From Halomonadaceae bacterium T82-2 (GTDB lineage Bacteria; Pseudomonadota; Gammaproteobacteria; Pseudomonadales; Halomonadaceae): a DNA stretch of 64,000 nt. Below, piece after piece: positions 29,586 to 40,427 of the stretch; positions within the stretch are counted from its first letter, which is position 1; each line of letters starts with the position of its first letter. Position numbers and translations under genes: made by a program. The stretch covers positions 62,001-126,000 of the forward strand of contig LSBP01000006.1 in assembly GCA_001577635.1 (NCBI GenBank), given 5' to 3'. A model generated the notes under the pieces. That model had not been told where the DNA came from and searched no databases. It saw nothing but the letters and a program-made list of their open reading frames with translations.

Positions 29586-30143
29586 TCAGCCCTGCCCGTG
29601 GAGATAGGTATCGAGCACCGAGGCCCAGTGCCCCTGAAGCTCGAGCAGGCCGTCGCAGATCTCGCGCACCGCGCCGTTCCCGCCGGAGCGAGCGGTGACC
29701 CAGTCGGCGTGGCGGCGAATGTAGTCCGGCGCGTTGGGCACGCTGATGCCGAGACCGGCGCGCTGAATGGGCGCCAGGTCGGGCAGGTCGTCGCCGCAGT
29801 AGGCCGCCTGCTGCCAGGTCAGTCCCAGCGTGTCGAGCAGCTGGCGCAGCAGGTCGAGCTTGGCGTCGTTGCCCTGGAAGACGTGCTCGATGCCCAGGGC
29901 GGCGGCGCGACGGCTGACCATGGGCGATGTGCGTCCGGTGATCAGAGCGACCTCGATGCCTGCCTGGCGCAGCAGCTTGATGCCCTGACCGTCCTGGGTG
30001 TTGAAGCTCTTGATCTCTTGGCCGTCGGACTGGAAGTGCAGCCGCCCGTCGGTCATCACGCCATCCACGTCGAGGGCCAGCAGTCGGACGTGCCGAGCGC
30101 ATTCCACGAGCCGGGGATGGTTGAGGCGCGGGTCGAGAGCCAT
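29586..30143 (-). CDS. kdsC: Kdo-8-phosphate phosphatase KdsC
   Basis: A 185-aa HAD-superfamily C0 phosphatase with no large cap. The nucleophile/acid pair is Asp25/Asp27 in LALDVDGVMTDG; the later metal motif is GDDLPDLAP. KdsC hydrolyses Kdo-8-phosphate to free Kdo for LPS inner core. Placed between kdsD and lptC as in other gammaproteobacteria. Confidence 0.96.
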   Translation of the reverse strand: MALDPRLNHPRLVECARHVRLLALDVDGVMTDGRLHFQSDGQEIKSFNTQDGQGIKLLRQAGIEVALITGRTSPMVSRRAAALGIEHVFQGNDAKLDLLRQLLDTLGLTWQQAAYCGDDLPDLAPIQRAGLGISVPNAPDYIRRHADWVTARSGGNGAVREICDGLLELQGHWASVLDTYLHGQG

Positions 30144-30185
30144 GGCGTTCTCCTCGTGTCGGTGGACGTGATGGGCCGGTTCGGT

Positions 30186-31166
30186 TCAGATCACGCCGCT
30201 GGCCAGCAAATCGTGCATGTGCAGGGCGCCGACCGGTCGCTCGTCGGCGTCGACCACCGCCAGGGCGGTGATGCGATTGTCTTCCATGAGCTTGACGGCC
30301 TCGGCGGCCAGCACGTGGCCGTGAGTCCGCTTGCCACCCCGGGTCATCACCGCCTCGACGCGCAGGTCATGAAGGTTGGTGTGCTGGTCGAGGGTGCGGC
30401 GCAGGTCACCGTCGGTGAAGACGCCGCAGAGCCGGCCGTCGGCGTCGATCACACAGGTGAAGCCCAGCCCCTTGCGGGTGATTTCCAGCAGGGCGTCACG
30501 CAGCGGGCTGCCGAGCGCCACGCAGGGCAGTCGCTCGCCGGTGTGCATCAGGTCCTCGACCTTGAGCAGCAGGCGACGGCCGAGGGTGCCGCCGGGATGC
30601 GACAGGGCGAAATCCTCGGCGGTGAAGCCGCGCGCCTCGAGCAGGGCCACGGCCAGGGCGTCGCCCAAGGCCAGGGCGGCGGTGGTCGAGGCGGTGGGGG
30701 CGAGGTCCAGGGGGCAGGCCTCGCGAGTCACGCCGGCATCGAGATGCGCCTGGGCGTAGCGGGCCAGCGTGGAGCCCGGCCGACCGGTCATGCTGATCAA
30801 TGGAGCGCCCATGCGCTTGAGCAGCGGCAGCAGGGCCGTGACCTCGTCCGTTTCGCCGGAGTTCGACAGGGCGAGCACCACGTCACGCGAGGTGATCATG
30901 CCCAGGTCGCCGTGGCTGGCCTCACCGGGGTGCACGAAGAAGGCCGGCGTGCCGGTGCTGGCCAGAGTGGCGGCGATCTTGCGGGCGACATGGCCGGACT
31001 TGCCCATGCCGGTGACCACGACACGCCCCTCGCAGGCCAGCATCAGGCGACAGGCCGTGTCGAAGTCGTCCGAGAGCTTGCCTTCGAGCGCGGCGATGGC
31101 CTGCTGTTCGATGTGCAGGGTGCGACGTGCGCTGTCACGAAAGGCGAACTGGGGATCGGTGGTCAT
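30186..31166 (-). CDS. kdsD: D-arabinose-5-phosphate isomerase KdsD
   Basis: A 326-aa protein with an N-terminal SIS sugar isomerase domain (VVTGMGKSGHVARKIAATLASTGTPAFFVHPGEA) and two C-terminal CBS domains (about residues 200-326). It converts ribulose-5-phosphate to arabinose-5-phosphate, the first committed Kdo step. The chosen ATG (MTTDPQFAF) gives near the E. coli length; a TTG at 31211 would add 15 residues. First gene of the minus-strand kds-lpt-rpoN block, divergent from mlaF. Confidence 0.95.
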   Translation of the reverse strand: MTTDPQFAFRDSARRTLHIEQQAIAALEGKLSDDFDTACRLMLACEGRVVVTGMGKSGHVARKIAATLASTGTPAFFVHPGEASHGDLGMITSRDVVLALSNSGETDEVTALLPLLKRMGAPLISMTGRPGSTLARYAQAHLDAGVTREACPLDLAPTASTTAALALGDALAVALLEARGFTAEDFALSHPGGTLGRRLLLKVEDLMHTGERLPCVALGSPLRDALLEITRKGLGFTCVIDADGRLCGVFTDGDLRRTLDQHTNLHDLRVEAVMTRGGKRTHGHVLAAEAVKLMEDNRITALAVVDADERPVGALHMHDLLASGVI

Positions 31167-31305
31167 GGCGTAATCGTCGGTGCCGGTCGAAGCGGTGGAT
31201 GTTCGATTCAAGGGGGTGCGGGTGAACGGTCGCCCATTAAACGGGTTGCGCGTGGGGCTTGCAAGCGTCGTCCGAGAGGGATGGCGGCGGTAATATTAGT
31301 TAGGA

Positions 31306-31311
31306 TACAAT
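31306..31311 (+). promoter_or_regulatory. Candidate -10 for the mla operon
   Basis: TACAAT lies 38 nt before the mlaF ATG in the only AT-rich part of the 183-bp kdsD-mlaF divergent gap (about 31290-31345). A second TAATAT sits at 31291-31296. No good -35 is visible for either, so an activator or another sigma factor could be involved. Confidence 0.3.
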
Positions 31312-31349
31312 GTTCGATAATTTTCGGCCATTACCATTAGGTTGTGCTG

Positions 31350-32162
31350 ATGAATGACTCGTTGCTCGTCGATGTGGAAGGCCTGCATTTCTCACGCGGC
31401 GAGAAGGAAATCTTTCGCGGTCTCGATCTGCAGGTCCCCCGGGGCAAGATCACGGCCATCATGGGGCCCAGCGGCACCGGCAAGACCACGCTGCTCAAGC
31501 TGATCGGCGGCCAGCTCTACCCGGATGCGGGGCGGGTGCGCATCGCCGGCGAGGACGTTCATCGGCTGCCGCGCCGCGCGTTGTTCCGGTTGCGCCGGCG
31601 CATGGGCATGCTCTTTCAGAGCGGCGCGCTGTTTTCCGACCTGTCGGTCTACGAAAACGTGGCCTTTCCACTGCGGGTGCACACCGACCTGCCGGAAGCG
31701 ATGATCCGCGACATCGTGCTGATGAAGCTCGAGGCCGTGGGGCTGCGCGGCGCGCGGGCCCTGATGCCTTCCGAGCTGTCCGGTGGCATGCTGCGTCGGG
31801 TGGCGCTGGCCCGGGCGATCGCGCTGGACCCCGAGCTGATCCTCTACGATGAGCCCTTTGTCGGCCAGGACCCGATCTCGATGGGGGTGCTCGTGCAGTT
31901 GATCAAGACCGTCAACCAGGCGCTGGGGCTGACGGCAGTGGTGGTGTCGCACGATATCAAGGAAACCCTGTCGATCGCTGACTACGTCTACGTGATTTCC
32001 GACGGCCGGGTGATGGCCCACGGCACGCCCGCGACACTGGATGTCGACGATGACGATCGTGTGCGCCAATTCATCCACGGCGAGCCGGACGGGCCGGTGC
32101 CCTTTCACTATCCGGCCCCGGACTATTTCACCGACATCATGACCGGGAGGGCGTCATCGTGA
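31350..32162 (+). CDS. mlaF: Phospholipid ABC transporter ATPase MlaF
   Basis: A 270-aa ABC ATPase with Walker [10 protein letters not shown], signature [16 protein letters not shown], and Walker [14 protein letters not shown]. MlaF drives the inner-membrane MlaFEDB complex that maintains outer-membrane lipid asymmetry. The ATG at 31350 has AGG 8 nt upstream; an in-frame GTG two codons earlier is possible. Stop overlaps mlaE (GTGA). Confidence 0.96.
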   Translation: MNDSLLVDVEGLHFSRGEKEIFRGLDLQVPRGKITAIMGPSGTGKTTLLKLIGGQLYPDAGRVRIAGEDVHRLPRRALFRLRRRMGMLFQSGALFSDLSVYENVAFPLRVHTDLPEAMIRDIVLMKLEAVGLRGARALMPSELSGGMLRRVALARAIALDPELILYDEPFVGQDPISMGVLVQLIKTVNQALGLTAVVVSHDIKETLSIADYVYVISDGRVMAHGTPATLDVDDDDRVRQFIHGEPDGPVPFHYPAPDYFTDIMTGRASS

Positions 32163-32986
32163 GCGATGAACACGCACGTCGCCGCGGCGCCTCGCGGCGT
32201 CCGCCGGTGCGCCAGGTGGTGGCACTGGGGCGCGGCACGCTGGACATGATCGACGCTCTGGGGCGGGCCGGGCTGTTCCTGATGCTGTCGTGCCTGGGCA
32301 TTCCGTCCCGCGAGGGTATTCGCCTGTGGCTGCGACAGATGCACTTCGTCGGCGTCATGTCGCTGGCCATCGTGCTGGTGTCGGGGCTATTCATCGGCAT
32401 GGTGCTGGCCCTGCAGGGTTACACCATCCTGGTCGACTTCGGCGCCGAGGATGCGTTGGGGCAGATGGTGGCGCTGTCGCTGCTGCGCGAGCTGGCGCCG
32501 GTGGTCTCGGCGCTGCTGTTCGCCGGCCGGGCCGGGTCCGCGCTGACCGCCGAGATCGGCCTGATGAAGGCCACCGAGCAGCTGACCAGCATGGAGATGA
32601 TCGGCGTCGATCCGCTGCGACGGGTGATCGCCCCGCGGCTGTGGGCTGGCTTCGTGTCGCTGCCGCTGTTGACCATCGGCTTCAGCGTGGTGGGCATCTG
32701 GGGTGGCTATCTGGTGGGTGTCGAGTGGCTGGGGGTCTTCGAGGGCTCCTACTGGAGCAACATGCAGGGTAGTGTGGGCTTCGTCGCCGATATCGGCAAC
32801 GGGCTGGTCAAGAGTCTGGTGTTCGCCATGGTGGTGACCTGGATCGCCGTGTTCCAGGGCTACGACCTGATTCCCACCTCGGAGGGCATATCGCGGGCGA
32901 CCACGCGCACGGTGGTGTATTCCTCGCTGGCGATTCTGGGGCTGGATTTCGTGCTGACGGCGATGATGTTTGGAGAGATCGGATGA
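32159..32986 (+). CDS. mlaE: Phospholipid transporter permease MlaE
   Basis: A 275-aa MlaE-family permease with about five membrane helices and the conserved [27 protein letters not shown] coupling segment. MlaE forms the membrane core that MlaD caps and MlaF energises. It starts with GTG overlapping the mlaF stop and ends in an ATGA overlap with mlaD, so the whole complex is translationally coupled. Confidence 0.96.
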   Translation: MSDEHARRRGASRRPPVRQVVALGRGTLDMIDALGRAGLFLMLSCLGIPSREGIRLWLRQMHFVGVMSLAIVLVSGLFIGMVLALQGYTILVDFGAEDALGQMVALSLLRELAPVVSALLFAGRAGSALTAEIGLMKATEQLTSMEMIGVDPLRRVIAPRLWAGFVSLPLLTIGFSVVGIWGGYLVGVEWLGVFEGSYWSNMQGSVGFVADIGNGLVKSLVFAMVVTWIAVFQGYDLIPTSEGISRATTRTVVYSSLAILGLDFVLTAMMFGEIG

Positions 32987-33447
32987 AGCGCAGCAAGATC
33001 ATGGAGTTTGGCGTCGGCCTGTTCATGCTGGCCGGCATTCTGGGACTGGTGTTCCTGGGGCTGCGCGTCAGTGGCCTGGGCAACGGCGTGGGGGGCGACA
33101 CCTTCACCCTCAATGCCAACTTTGCCAACATCGGCGGCCTCAAGGTGCGTTCCAAGGTGACCGTGGCGGGCGTGCAGGTCGGCCAGGTCACGGGCATCGA
33201 ACTGGATCCGAAGTGGTACGACGCCCGGGTCACCATGGCCATCGACAGCAAGCTGGAAGGGCAGCTGCCCCGTGACAGCACCGCGGCGATCCTGACCGCC
33301 GGCCTGCTCGGCGAACAGTATGTCGGCCTGTCGCTGGGCGGTGCTCCGGACACCCTCAAGGATGGCGACACCATCCGCGATACCCAGCAGGCGCTGGTAC
33401 TGGAAGAGCTGATTCAGCAGTTTGTCTCGAACATGGTGAAGAACTGA
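32983..33447 (+). CDS. mlaD: MCE-domain phospholipid transport protein MlaD
   Basis: A 154-aa protein with one N-terminal transmembrane helix ([19 protein letters not shown]) and one MCE domain (about residues 38-115: [29 protein letters not shown]). MlaD hexamers form a hydrophobic pore on the periplasmic side of MlaE. Compared with E. coli it is slightly short at the C-terminus. Confidence 0.95.
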   Translation: MKRSKIMEFGVGLFMLAGILGLVFLGLRVSGLGNGVGGDTFTLNANFANIGGLKVRSKVTVAGVQVGQVTGIELDPKWYDARVTMAIDSKLEGQLPRDSTAAILTAGLLGEQYVGLSLGGAPDTLKDGDTIRDTQQALVLEELIQQFVSNMVKN

Positions 33448-33464
33448 GTCCCGGGAGGTTATCG

Positions 33465-34130
33465 ATGAAAACGATCGCAAGGCGTCTGACGTCCTTTGGT
33501 TGGTTGGCCGTGCTGCTGCTGGCGGGCAGCCTGGTGACCGGGCAGGCCGCTCTGGCCGAGGCCCAGAACCCCGAGCAGATGATCCGCGACAGCATCAATC
33601 AGCTGATGGGCAAGCTTGAAGGGCGCAAGGACTACTATGCCCAGCACACCGATGAACTCGAGGCACTGGTCGACGGTAGCCTGCAGGATGTGGCGGACTT
33701 TCACTATATCGCCGCCAGCGTGATGGGGCGTTATTTCCGCAACGCCTCGCCCGAGCAACGGTCGCGCTTCGCCAGGACCTTCCGCCAGACACTGGTCGAC
33801 ACCTACGCCAAGGGATTGGTGACCTTCGATTACCGTGACCTGCGGGTGGTCGGCAGTACGACCGGGCGCTACGAGGATCAATCCAGCGTCGACATGGAAG
33901 TGGTGGCCGACGACGGCAAGGTCTACCCGGTCAACTACACCCTTCGGCGCACCAACGACGGCCAGTGGAAGGTGGTCAACGTGATCGTCAACGGCATCAA
34001 CCTGGGGCTGACCTTCCGCAACCAGTTCGATCAGGCGATGCGTGACCGGAATCGCGACTACGACGCAGTGATCAGCAACTGGGCGCCGGAGGTCGGTACC
34101 GACGAGCTGGAAAAGGGGAGCCAAGGGTGA
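33465..34130 (+). CDS. mlaC: Periplasmic phospholipid shuttle MlaC
   Basis: A 221-aa Tol_Tol_Ttg2/MlaC protein with a signal peptide (cleavage after about AALAEA) and the conserved blocks ASVMGRYFRNASPEQRSRF and VNVIVNGINLGLTFRNQF. MlaC carries phospholipid between the outer-membrane MlaA complex and MlaFEDB. Preceded by GGGAGG; the stop overlaps mlaB (GTGA). Confidence 0.95.
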   Translation: MKTIARRLTSFGWLAVLLLAGSLVTGQAALAEAQNPEQMIRDSINQLMGKLEGRKDYYAQHTDELEALVDGSLQDVADFHYIAASVMGRYFRNASPEQRSRFARTFRQTLVDTYAKGLVTFDYRDLRVVGSTTGRYEDQSSVDMEVVADDGKVYPVNYTLRRTNDGQWKVVNVIVNGINLGLTFRNQFDQAMRDRNRDYDAVISNWAPEVGTDELEKGSQG

Positions 34131-34462
34131 CCCTGTTGCTCGAGCAGGCCGGGGCGCGGCTCGAGGTGCGTGACATGACGCTGCTGGCCAGCGGCGAGGC
34201 GGACTTCGACGTGGCGGCGGCGCTGGCCGCTCACGGCCGGGAATGGCTCGACGGCCAGGCCGCCGGTGCCCGGGTCCGCTTCGACCTCTCCGGCGTCAAC
34301 CGTGCCAGCAGCGCCGCGCTCAGCGTGATGCTGGAATGGCTGCGCTGTGCCCGGCGGCGGCAGCTCGAGGTGGCGGGCGTGTGCCTGTCAGCGCCCTTGG
34401 CCCGACTGACCGCCATGGCCGGGCTCGAAACCCTGCTGCCTCGGCTCGAGACCGTCGAGTAG
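34127..34462 (+). CDS. mlaB: STAS-domain protein MlaB
   Basis: A 111-aa STAS domain protein, starting with GTG coupled to the mlaC stop. The RFDLSGVNRASSAALSVMLEWLRCAR segment carries the STAS core, including the conserved serine region. MlaB binds MlaF and is needed for stability and activity of the transporter ATPase. Last gene of mlaFEDCB. Confidence 0.93.
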   Translation: MTLLLEQAGARLEVRDMTLLASGEADFDVAAALAAHGREWLDGQAAGARVRFDLSGVNRASSAALSVMLEWLRCARRRQLEVAGVCLSAPLARLTAMAGLETLLPRLETVE

Positions 34463-34534
34463 GTCGGGGAGCGGACCGGCGCCATCGCCATTCGGGGCGC
34501 TTTTCATTACCATGGGCGATTCACGAGATTCATG

Positions 34535-34557
34535 ACCCGCCGGCCGGTCCGGCGGGT
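34535..34557. terminator. Hairpin after the mla operon
   Basis: ACCCGCCGG and CCGGCGGGT form a perfect 9-bp stem with a 5-nt loop, followed by GCTTCATT. It lies in the 126-nt gap between mlaB and ibaG. The T-content after the stem is modest, so termination may be partial. Confidence 0.5.
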
Positions 34558-34588
34558 GCTTCATTGCCGATAGGAGTCGCCGCGACCC

Positions 34589-34846
34589 ATGCAACCCAGT
34601 GACGTCAAGGCTTTGCTCGAAGCCCGCATCGATGAATGTGACTTCTTCATTCAGGGAGAAGGCTGCAATTTCCAGGTCATCGCCGTCGGCGACGTGTTCG
34701 AGGGGCTGTCGCCGGTCAAGCGTCAGCAGCTGATCTACTCGGCGCTCTCCGACGAGATCGCCAGTGGCGCCCTGCATGCCGTGAGCATCAAGACCTATAC
34801 GCCGACACAGTGGCAGTCGGCGCCCGAAAACGCCCGGGCCGAGTGA
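34589..34846 (+). CDS. ibaG: BolA-family acid stress protein IbaG
   Basis: An 85-aa BolA-like protein with the fold motif FEGLSPVKRQQLIYSALSDEI and an unpaired Cys region near residue 12 (IDECDFFIQGEGCNFQV). IbaG (YrbA) works with monothiol glutaredoxin in Fe-S metabolism and acid resistance. Located between mla and murA as in most gammaproteobacteria; a GATAGGAG-type site precedes it. Confidence 0.92.
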   Translation: MQPSDVKALLEARIDECDFFIQGEGCNFQVIAVGDVFEGLSPVKRQQLIYSALSDEIASGALHAVSIKTYTPTQWQSAPENARAE

Positions 34847-36121
<1,275 letters not shown>

Positions 36122-36125
36122 GACG

Positions 36126-36149
36126 CCGCCCCGGCCCGCGCCGGGGCGG
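36126..36149. terminator. Hairpin between murA and hisG
   Basis: CCGCCCCGGC and GCCGGGGCGG form a perfect 10-bp stem with a CCGC loop, 4 nt after the murA stop. There is no T-run. It may be a 3'-stabiliser or a partial terminator separating cell-wall from histidine genes. Confidence 0.45.
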
Positions 36150-36181
36150 AAGCGTCACCCCCATCAACCGCGGTTGTCGCA

Positions 36182-36838
36182 ATGTCGAAGCAATTGATTC
36201 TGGCCCTGTCGAAGGGGCGCATACTCGAGGAAACCCTGCCGCTGCTGGCCGACGCCGGCATCGAGCCGGCCGAGGATCTGGGCAAGAGCCGCAAGCTGCT
36301 GTTCGATACCAATCTGGACGACGTCAAGCTGGTGGTGATTCGTGCCACGGACGTGCCCACCTATGTGCAGATGGGCGCCGCCGATCTCGGCGTGGCGGGC
36401 AAGGATGTGCTGCTCGAGCACGGCGCCGAGGGGCTGTACGAGCCCCTGGATCTGGAGATCGCCGGCTGCCGGCTGATGACGGCCGGCATCACCGGGGCGG
36501 AGCCGGTGCATGCACGGCGTCGTGTGGCGACCAAGTTCGTCAACTTGGCGCGACGCTACTATGCCGAGCAGGGCATTCAGGCCGAGGTCATCAAGCTGTA
36601 CGGGGCCATGGAGCTGGCGCCCCTGATGAATCTGGCCGACGAGATCGTCGACATCGTCGACACGGGCAACACGCTGCGTGCCAACGGCATGGAGCCCCGT
36701 GAGCTGATCGCCGACATCAGCACGCGCCTGGTGGTCAACAAGGCGTCGATGACCATGAAGCATGCACGCCTGAAGCCGCTGATCGAACGGTTGCGCGATG
36801 CGGTCGCCACACGTCGCGGCGCACCGGTGCGCGACTGA
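36182..36838 (+). CDS. hisG: ATP phosphoribosyltransferase HisG, short form
   Basis: A 218-aa short-form HisG. It contains [20 protein letters not shown] and the PRPP-binding loop [16 protein letters not shown], but lacks the C-terminal ACT-like regulatory domain of long HisG. Short forms need HisZ to make the hetero-octamer that starts histidine synthesis and senses histidine. No hisZ is in this window. hisD follows after 41 nt. Confidence 0.95.
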   Translation: MSKQLILALSKGRILEETLPLLADAGIEPAEDLGKSRKLLFDTNLDDVKLVVIRATDVPTYVQMGAADLGVAGKDVLLEHGAEGLYEPLDLEIAGCRLMTAGITGAEPVHARRRVATKFVNLARRYYAEQGIQAEVIKLYGAMELAPLMNLADEIVDIVDTGNTLRANGMEPRELIADISTRLVVNKASMTMKHARLKPLIERLRDAVATRRGAPVRD

Positions 36839-36879
36839 CGAACGGCTTGCGCCGAGCGAGAGAAAGAGGAGTGTCACCG

Positions 36880-38208
36880 ATGGCCGAGCGTGCCACAGCG
36901 AATTTCACCATGCCCCGGCTCGATACCCGCGAGGCGGATTTCGAGGCGCGTCTGGATGGGCTGCTGGACTGGGAGGGGGTGTCCGACGCGGAGGTCCAGT
37001 CGCGTGTCGCGGGAATCCTTCAGGATGTCCGCAGCCGCGGCGATGCAGCGCTGGTCGAGCTGACCGCGCGCTTCGACCGGCTCTCGGTCGCGGACATGGC
37101 GTCGCTGACGCTGTCCGCCGAGCGCCTGGCCGCAGCCTACGAAGGCCTGCCCGAGGCGCAGCGGGAAGCGCTGCGCCATGCCGCCGAGCGCATCCGCTTG
37201 TATCACCAGCATCAGAAGCCCGAGTCCTGGCAGTACACCGAGGCGGATGGCACCGTGCTGGGGCAGAAGATCACGCCGCTGGATCGCGCCGGTATCTATG
37301 TGCCCGGTGGCAAGGCGGCCTATCCGTCGTCGGTGCTGATGAACGCGATCCCGGCGCATGTCGCCGGAGTGAGCGAGATCATCATGGTGGTGCCCACGCC
37401 GGACGGGGTGCTCAACGAGCTGGTGCTGGCCGCGGCGCACCTGGCGGGGGTCGACAAGGTCTTCACCGTGGGCGGCGCCCAGGCGGTGGCGGCGCTGGCC
37501 TACGGCACCGAGAGCGTGCCGCGGGTCGACAAGATCGTCGGGCCCGGCAACATCTACGTGGCTACCGCCAAGCGAGCGGTATTCGGTCAGGTGGGTATCG
37601 ACATGATCGCCGGTCCGTCGGAGATTCTCGTCGTCTCGGATGGCGGAACCGATCCCGAGTGGCTGGCCATGGACCTGTTCTCGCAAGCCGAGCACGACGA
37701 GGATGCTCAGGCGATTCTGGTGAGCTGGGATGACGCCCATCTGGATGCCGTCGAGGCGGCGATCGAGCGGCTGCTGCCCACCCTGGAGCGCGAAGCGATC
37801 ATCCGCCAGTCGCTGCAGGCCCGCGGCGCGCTGATTCGCTGCCGTGACCGCGACGAGGCGCTGGCGCTGACCAACCGCATTGCCCCGGAACATCTCGAGC
37901 TGTCGGTGGCCGAGCCGGACGCCCTGCTGGCGCAGGTGCGCCATGCCGGTGCCATCTTCATGGGCCGCTACACGGCGGAAGCCCTGGGCGACTACTGTGC
38001 CGGGCCCAACCACGTGCTGCCCACCTCGGGCACGGCGCGCTTCTCGTCGCCGCTGGGAGTCTACGACTTCCAGAAGCGCTCGTCGCTGATCCACTGTTCC
38101 GCCGAAGGGGCGGCCAGTCTGGGGCAGACTGCCTCCGTGCTGGCGCGTGGCGAGTCGCTCACCGCCCATGCTCGCTCCGCCGAGAGCCGCATCCCCGACA
38201 CTGACTAG
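36880..38208 (+). CDS. hisD: Histidinol dehydrogenase
   Basis: A 442-aa NAD- and zinc-dependent enzyme making histidine from histidinol. Family marks are the signature [15 protein letters not shown], the [13 protein letters not shown] segment with the zinc-site His, and the [24 protein letters not shown] block. Start ATG at 36880 has AGAGGAG 9 nt upstream; a weaker start 33 nt earlier is unlikely. Encoded directly after hisG. Confidence 0.97.
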   Translation: MAERATANFTMPRLDTREADFEARLDGLLDWEGVSDAEVQSRVAGILQDVRSRGDAALVELTARFDRLSVADMASLTLSAERLAAAYEGLPEAQREALRHAAERIRLYHQHQKPESWQYTEADGTVLGQKITPLDRAGIYVPGGKAAYPSSVLMNAIPAHVAGVSEIIMVVPTPDGVLNELVLAAAHLAGVDKVFTVGGAQAVAALAYGTESVPRVDKIVGPGNIYVATAKRAVFGQVGIDMIAGPSEILVVSDGGTDPEWLAMDLFSQAEHDEDAQAILVSWDDAHLDAVEAAIERLLPTLEREAIIRQSLQARGALIRCRDRDEALALTNRIAPEHLELSVAEPDALLAQVRHAGAIFMGRYTAEALGDYCAGPNHVLPTSGTARFSSPLGVYDFQKRSSLIHCSAEGAASLGQTASVLARGESLTAHARSAESRIPDTD

Positions 38209-38216
38209 GCGTCACC

Positions 38217-38242
38217 CGCCGCCGGCTGCCGAGCCGGCGGCG
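38217..38242. terminator. Bidirectional terminator between hisD and algW
   Basis: CGCCGCCGGCT and AGCCGGCGGCG form a perfect 11-bp stem with a GCCG loop, between the convergent hisD and algW stop codons. On the plus strand CTCTTCGC follows. Position and symmetry suit termination from both sides. Confidence 0.6.
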
Positions 38243-38251
38243 CTCTTCGCA

Positions 38252-39475
38252 TCAGCCCGCCTGGCCCTTCTGGCTGGGGATCGGGCGCTCTCCCACCTCG
38301 ATCGTGACCGTGCGGCGTTCGCCGCCGCGGATGATCGTCACCGGCAATTGGGTGCCGGGCTTGATCTCGGCGATGTCGGCCATGGCCACGCGAGGGTCGA
38401 GAATCGGCTTGCCATCGATGGCGGTCATCACGTCACCGGGTTGCAGCCCGGCCTTGTCGCCCGGCCCGTTGGGCAGCACGCTGGAAATCACTACCCCCTG
38501 AGCGGCCTTGAGGCCGAACGAGGTTGCCAGGTTGGGTGTGATCTCCTGGGCCTCGATGCCCAGCCAGCCGCGAATCACTCGGCCGTGGGTGATGATCTGG
38601 CGGAGAATCTCGCGCGCCAGGTTGGTGGGAATGGCGAAGCCGATGCCCTGCGAGCCACCCGAGCGTGAGAAGATCGCCGTGTTGATGCCGACCAGGGCGC
38701 CTCGGGCATTGACCAGCGCGCCTCCGGAATTGCCGGGGTTGATCGCCGCGTCGGTCTGGATGAAGTCCTCGTAGGCGGACAGCCCCAGGTGGTTGCGCCC
38801 GGTGGCACTGATGATGCCCATGGTGACCGTCTGGCCGACTCCGAACGGGTTGCCGATGGCCAGGCTGACATCGCCCACGGCGATCTTCTCGGAGTCGGCC
38901 AAGCGAATCACCGGCAGCTTCTTGAGGTCGATCTTCAATACGGCCAGATCGCTGTCGGGGTCGGTGCCGACCAGCGTGGCCAGGGTCTCGCGACCGTCGC
39001 GCAGGGCCACCTGAATCTGGTCGGCGCCCTGGATCACGTGATTGTTGGTCAGGACATAGCCTTCATCGCTGACGATCACCCCCGAGCCCAGGCTGGACAG
39101 CAGGCGCTGGCGGCGCGGCATGTCCTTGCCGAAGAACTGCCGGAAGAAGGGGTCGGACATCAGTGGATGCTGTTCGCGCTGGACCACCCGTGACGAGTAG
39201 ACGTTGACTACCGCCGGCGCGGCCTCGGCGACGGCGGTGGAGTAGCTGACCGGCCCTTCATCGCGCTTCATGGGTGCGGCATCGCGCAGCTGGGGCGCGG
39301 CCCGTGCCGGGGTGTCGGCGGCGGGTGTTGCCGTTGCGGCGGGCGAGGAGGTCGCCTCGGGGGCGGTGATGGCGTCGGGCTTGCCGAGCAGCTGCGGGAA
39401 CTGGTCCAGCAGTACCACGGCCAGCAGGATTCCGGTGATCACGGGCCAGAGCAGGGGCATCACGAAGCGGCGCAT
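38252..39475 (-). CDS. algW: Periplasmic serine protease, AlgW/DegS type
   Basis: A 407-aa HtrA-family protease with one N-terminal membrane anchor (about residues 6-23), a low-complexity Ala/Pro/Thr linker, a trypsin-like domain with triad His146 (TNNHVIQ), Asp176 (DSDLAVL) and Ser250 (NPGNSGGAL), and a single PDZ domain. One PDZ plus a membrane anchor points to DegS/AlgW, which cuts the anti-sigma factor RseA/MucA in response to misfolded porins. I chose the ATG at 39475 because AAGGA lies just upstream; longer in-frame starts at 39535 and beyond lack support. Next to hisD as in Pseudomonas. Confidence 0.93.
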   Translation of the reverse strand: MRRFVMPLLWPVITGILLAVVLLDQFPQLLGKPDAITAPEATSSPAATATPAADTPARAAPQLRDAAPMKRDEGPVSYSTAVAEAAPAVVNVYSSRVVQREQHPLMSDPFFRQFFGKDMPRRQRLLSSLGSGVIVSDEGYVLTNNHVIQGADQIQVALRDGRETLATLVGTDPDSDLAVLKIDLKKLPVIRLADSEKIAVGDVSLAIGNPFGVGQTVTMGIISATGRNHLGLSAYEDFIQTDAAINPGNSGGALVNARGALVGINTAIFSRSGGSQGIGFAIPTNLAREILRQIITHGRVIRGWLGIEAQEITPNLATSFGLKAAQGVVISSVLPNGPGDKAGLQPGDVMTAIDGKPILDPRVAMADIAEIKPGTQLPVTIIRGGERRTVTIEVGERPIPSQKGQAG

Positions 39476-39534
39476 GAAAAATCCTTGGATGCGGGGGCGC
39501 GCACCGGGTGTCTCGAAGCCGGTGGAGGCAGCCA

Positions 39535-39554
39535 TTACAATGGGCGGATTGTAA
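39535..39554. promoter_or_regulatory. Inverted repeat with divergent -10-like hexamers
   Basis: TTACAAT (39535-39541) and ATTGTAA (39548-39554) form a perfect 7-bp inverted repeat around GGGCGG, between the divergent algW and NIF3-family genes. Each arm reads TACAAT on one strand, so both genes could use mirror-image -10 elements. No clear -35 was found. Confidence 0.4.
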
Positions 39555-39584
39555 CACTGCCGTGAATCGAATGCTGGAGGAGTG

Positions 39585-40343
39585 ATGGTTGCACGTGATC
39601 GCGTGGTGGACGCCTGTACCCGACTGCTGGCGCCCGAACGCTTCAAGGATTATACCGAGAACGGCCTGCAGGTGGCCGGGCGCGAGTCGGTGGGCCGCGT
39701 GCTCAGCGGTGTCACCGCCTGCCAGGCCCTGCTGGACGAGGCGGTGGCCTGGCAGGCCGATCTGGTGCTGGTACATCATGGCTACTTCTGGAAGAACGAG
39801 CCGGTGGCGGTGACCGGTATGAAGCGCCGGCGCCTGGCGACGCTGCTGACTCATGACATCAATCTGCTGGCCTACCATCTACCGCTGGATGCGCATGCCG
39901 AGCTGGGCAACAACGCGCGCCTGGCCGAGCGTCTGGGATTCCGGGTCGAGGGCTGTGCCGATGGGGCGCTGGGCGAAGGGCTGGTCTGGCTGGGCGAGCC
40001 CGAGCAGGCGCTGGATACACCGGCGATGGGGGCGCATCTGGCGCGGCGACTGGGGCGCGAGCCGATGACGGTGGCCGGTCACGAGCGGCCGATCCGGCGC
40101 GTCGCCTGGTGCACCGGCGGGGCGCAGGACATGATCGCTCAGGCCTGCGAGGCGGGGGCCGACGCCTTCATCTCGGGCGAGATTTCCGAGCGCACTACCC
40201 ACATGGCGCGGGAAATGGGTATCAGCTATTTCGCCGCCGGTCATCACGCCACCGAGCGTTACGGGGTGCAGGCGCTGGGCGAGTGGCTGGCCGCCGAGTT
40301 GGGTGTCGAGCATCGTTTCGTGGATATCGACAACCCGGCCTGA
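39585..40343 (+). CDS. NIF3-family (DUF34) dinuclear metal protein, YbgI-like
   Basis: A 252-aa NIF3/DUF34 protein. Family motifs are YTENGLQVAG near the N-terminus, the metal-binding DLVLVHHGYFWKNEP, YHLPLDAHAELGNNA, and the C-terminal GHHATERYGVQALGEWL. Homologues form toroidal hexamers with a two-metal site; suggested roles include GTP cyclohydrolase I-like activity and metal insertion, and none is firmly established. The ATG at 39585 has GGAGG 4 nt upstream; the adjacent GTG is a less likely start. Confidence 0.92.
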   Translation: MVARDRVVDACTRLLAPERFKDYTENGLQVAGRESVGRVLSGVTACQALLDEAVAWQADLVLVHHGYFWKNEPVAVTGMKRRRLATLLTHDINLLAYHLPLDAHAELGNNARLAERLGFRVEGCADGALGEGLVWLGEPEQALDTPAMGAHLARRLGREPMTVAGHERPIRRVAWCTGGAQDMIAQACEAGADAFISGEISERTTHMAREMGISYFAAGHHATERYGVQALGEWLAAELGVEHRFVDIDNPA

Positions 40344-40427
40344 GGCCGTGCTCGGCGCCTGCCGGGCCGGGAAGTCGCGGCGACCGGGCGGGCGCCGGAA
40401 GAGGAGAGCGGGCGCTATCCGGTGCGC

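Noticed and set aside
38252-39475. Assignment of the HtrA protease as MucD/DegP
   Set aside because: It has a membrane anchor and only one PDZ domain, which fits AlgW/DegS and not DegP-type proteins.
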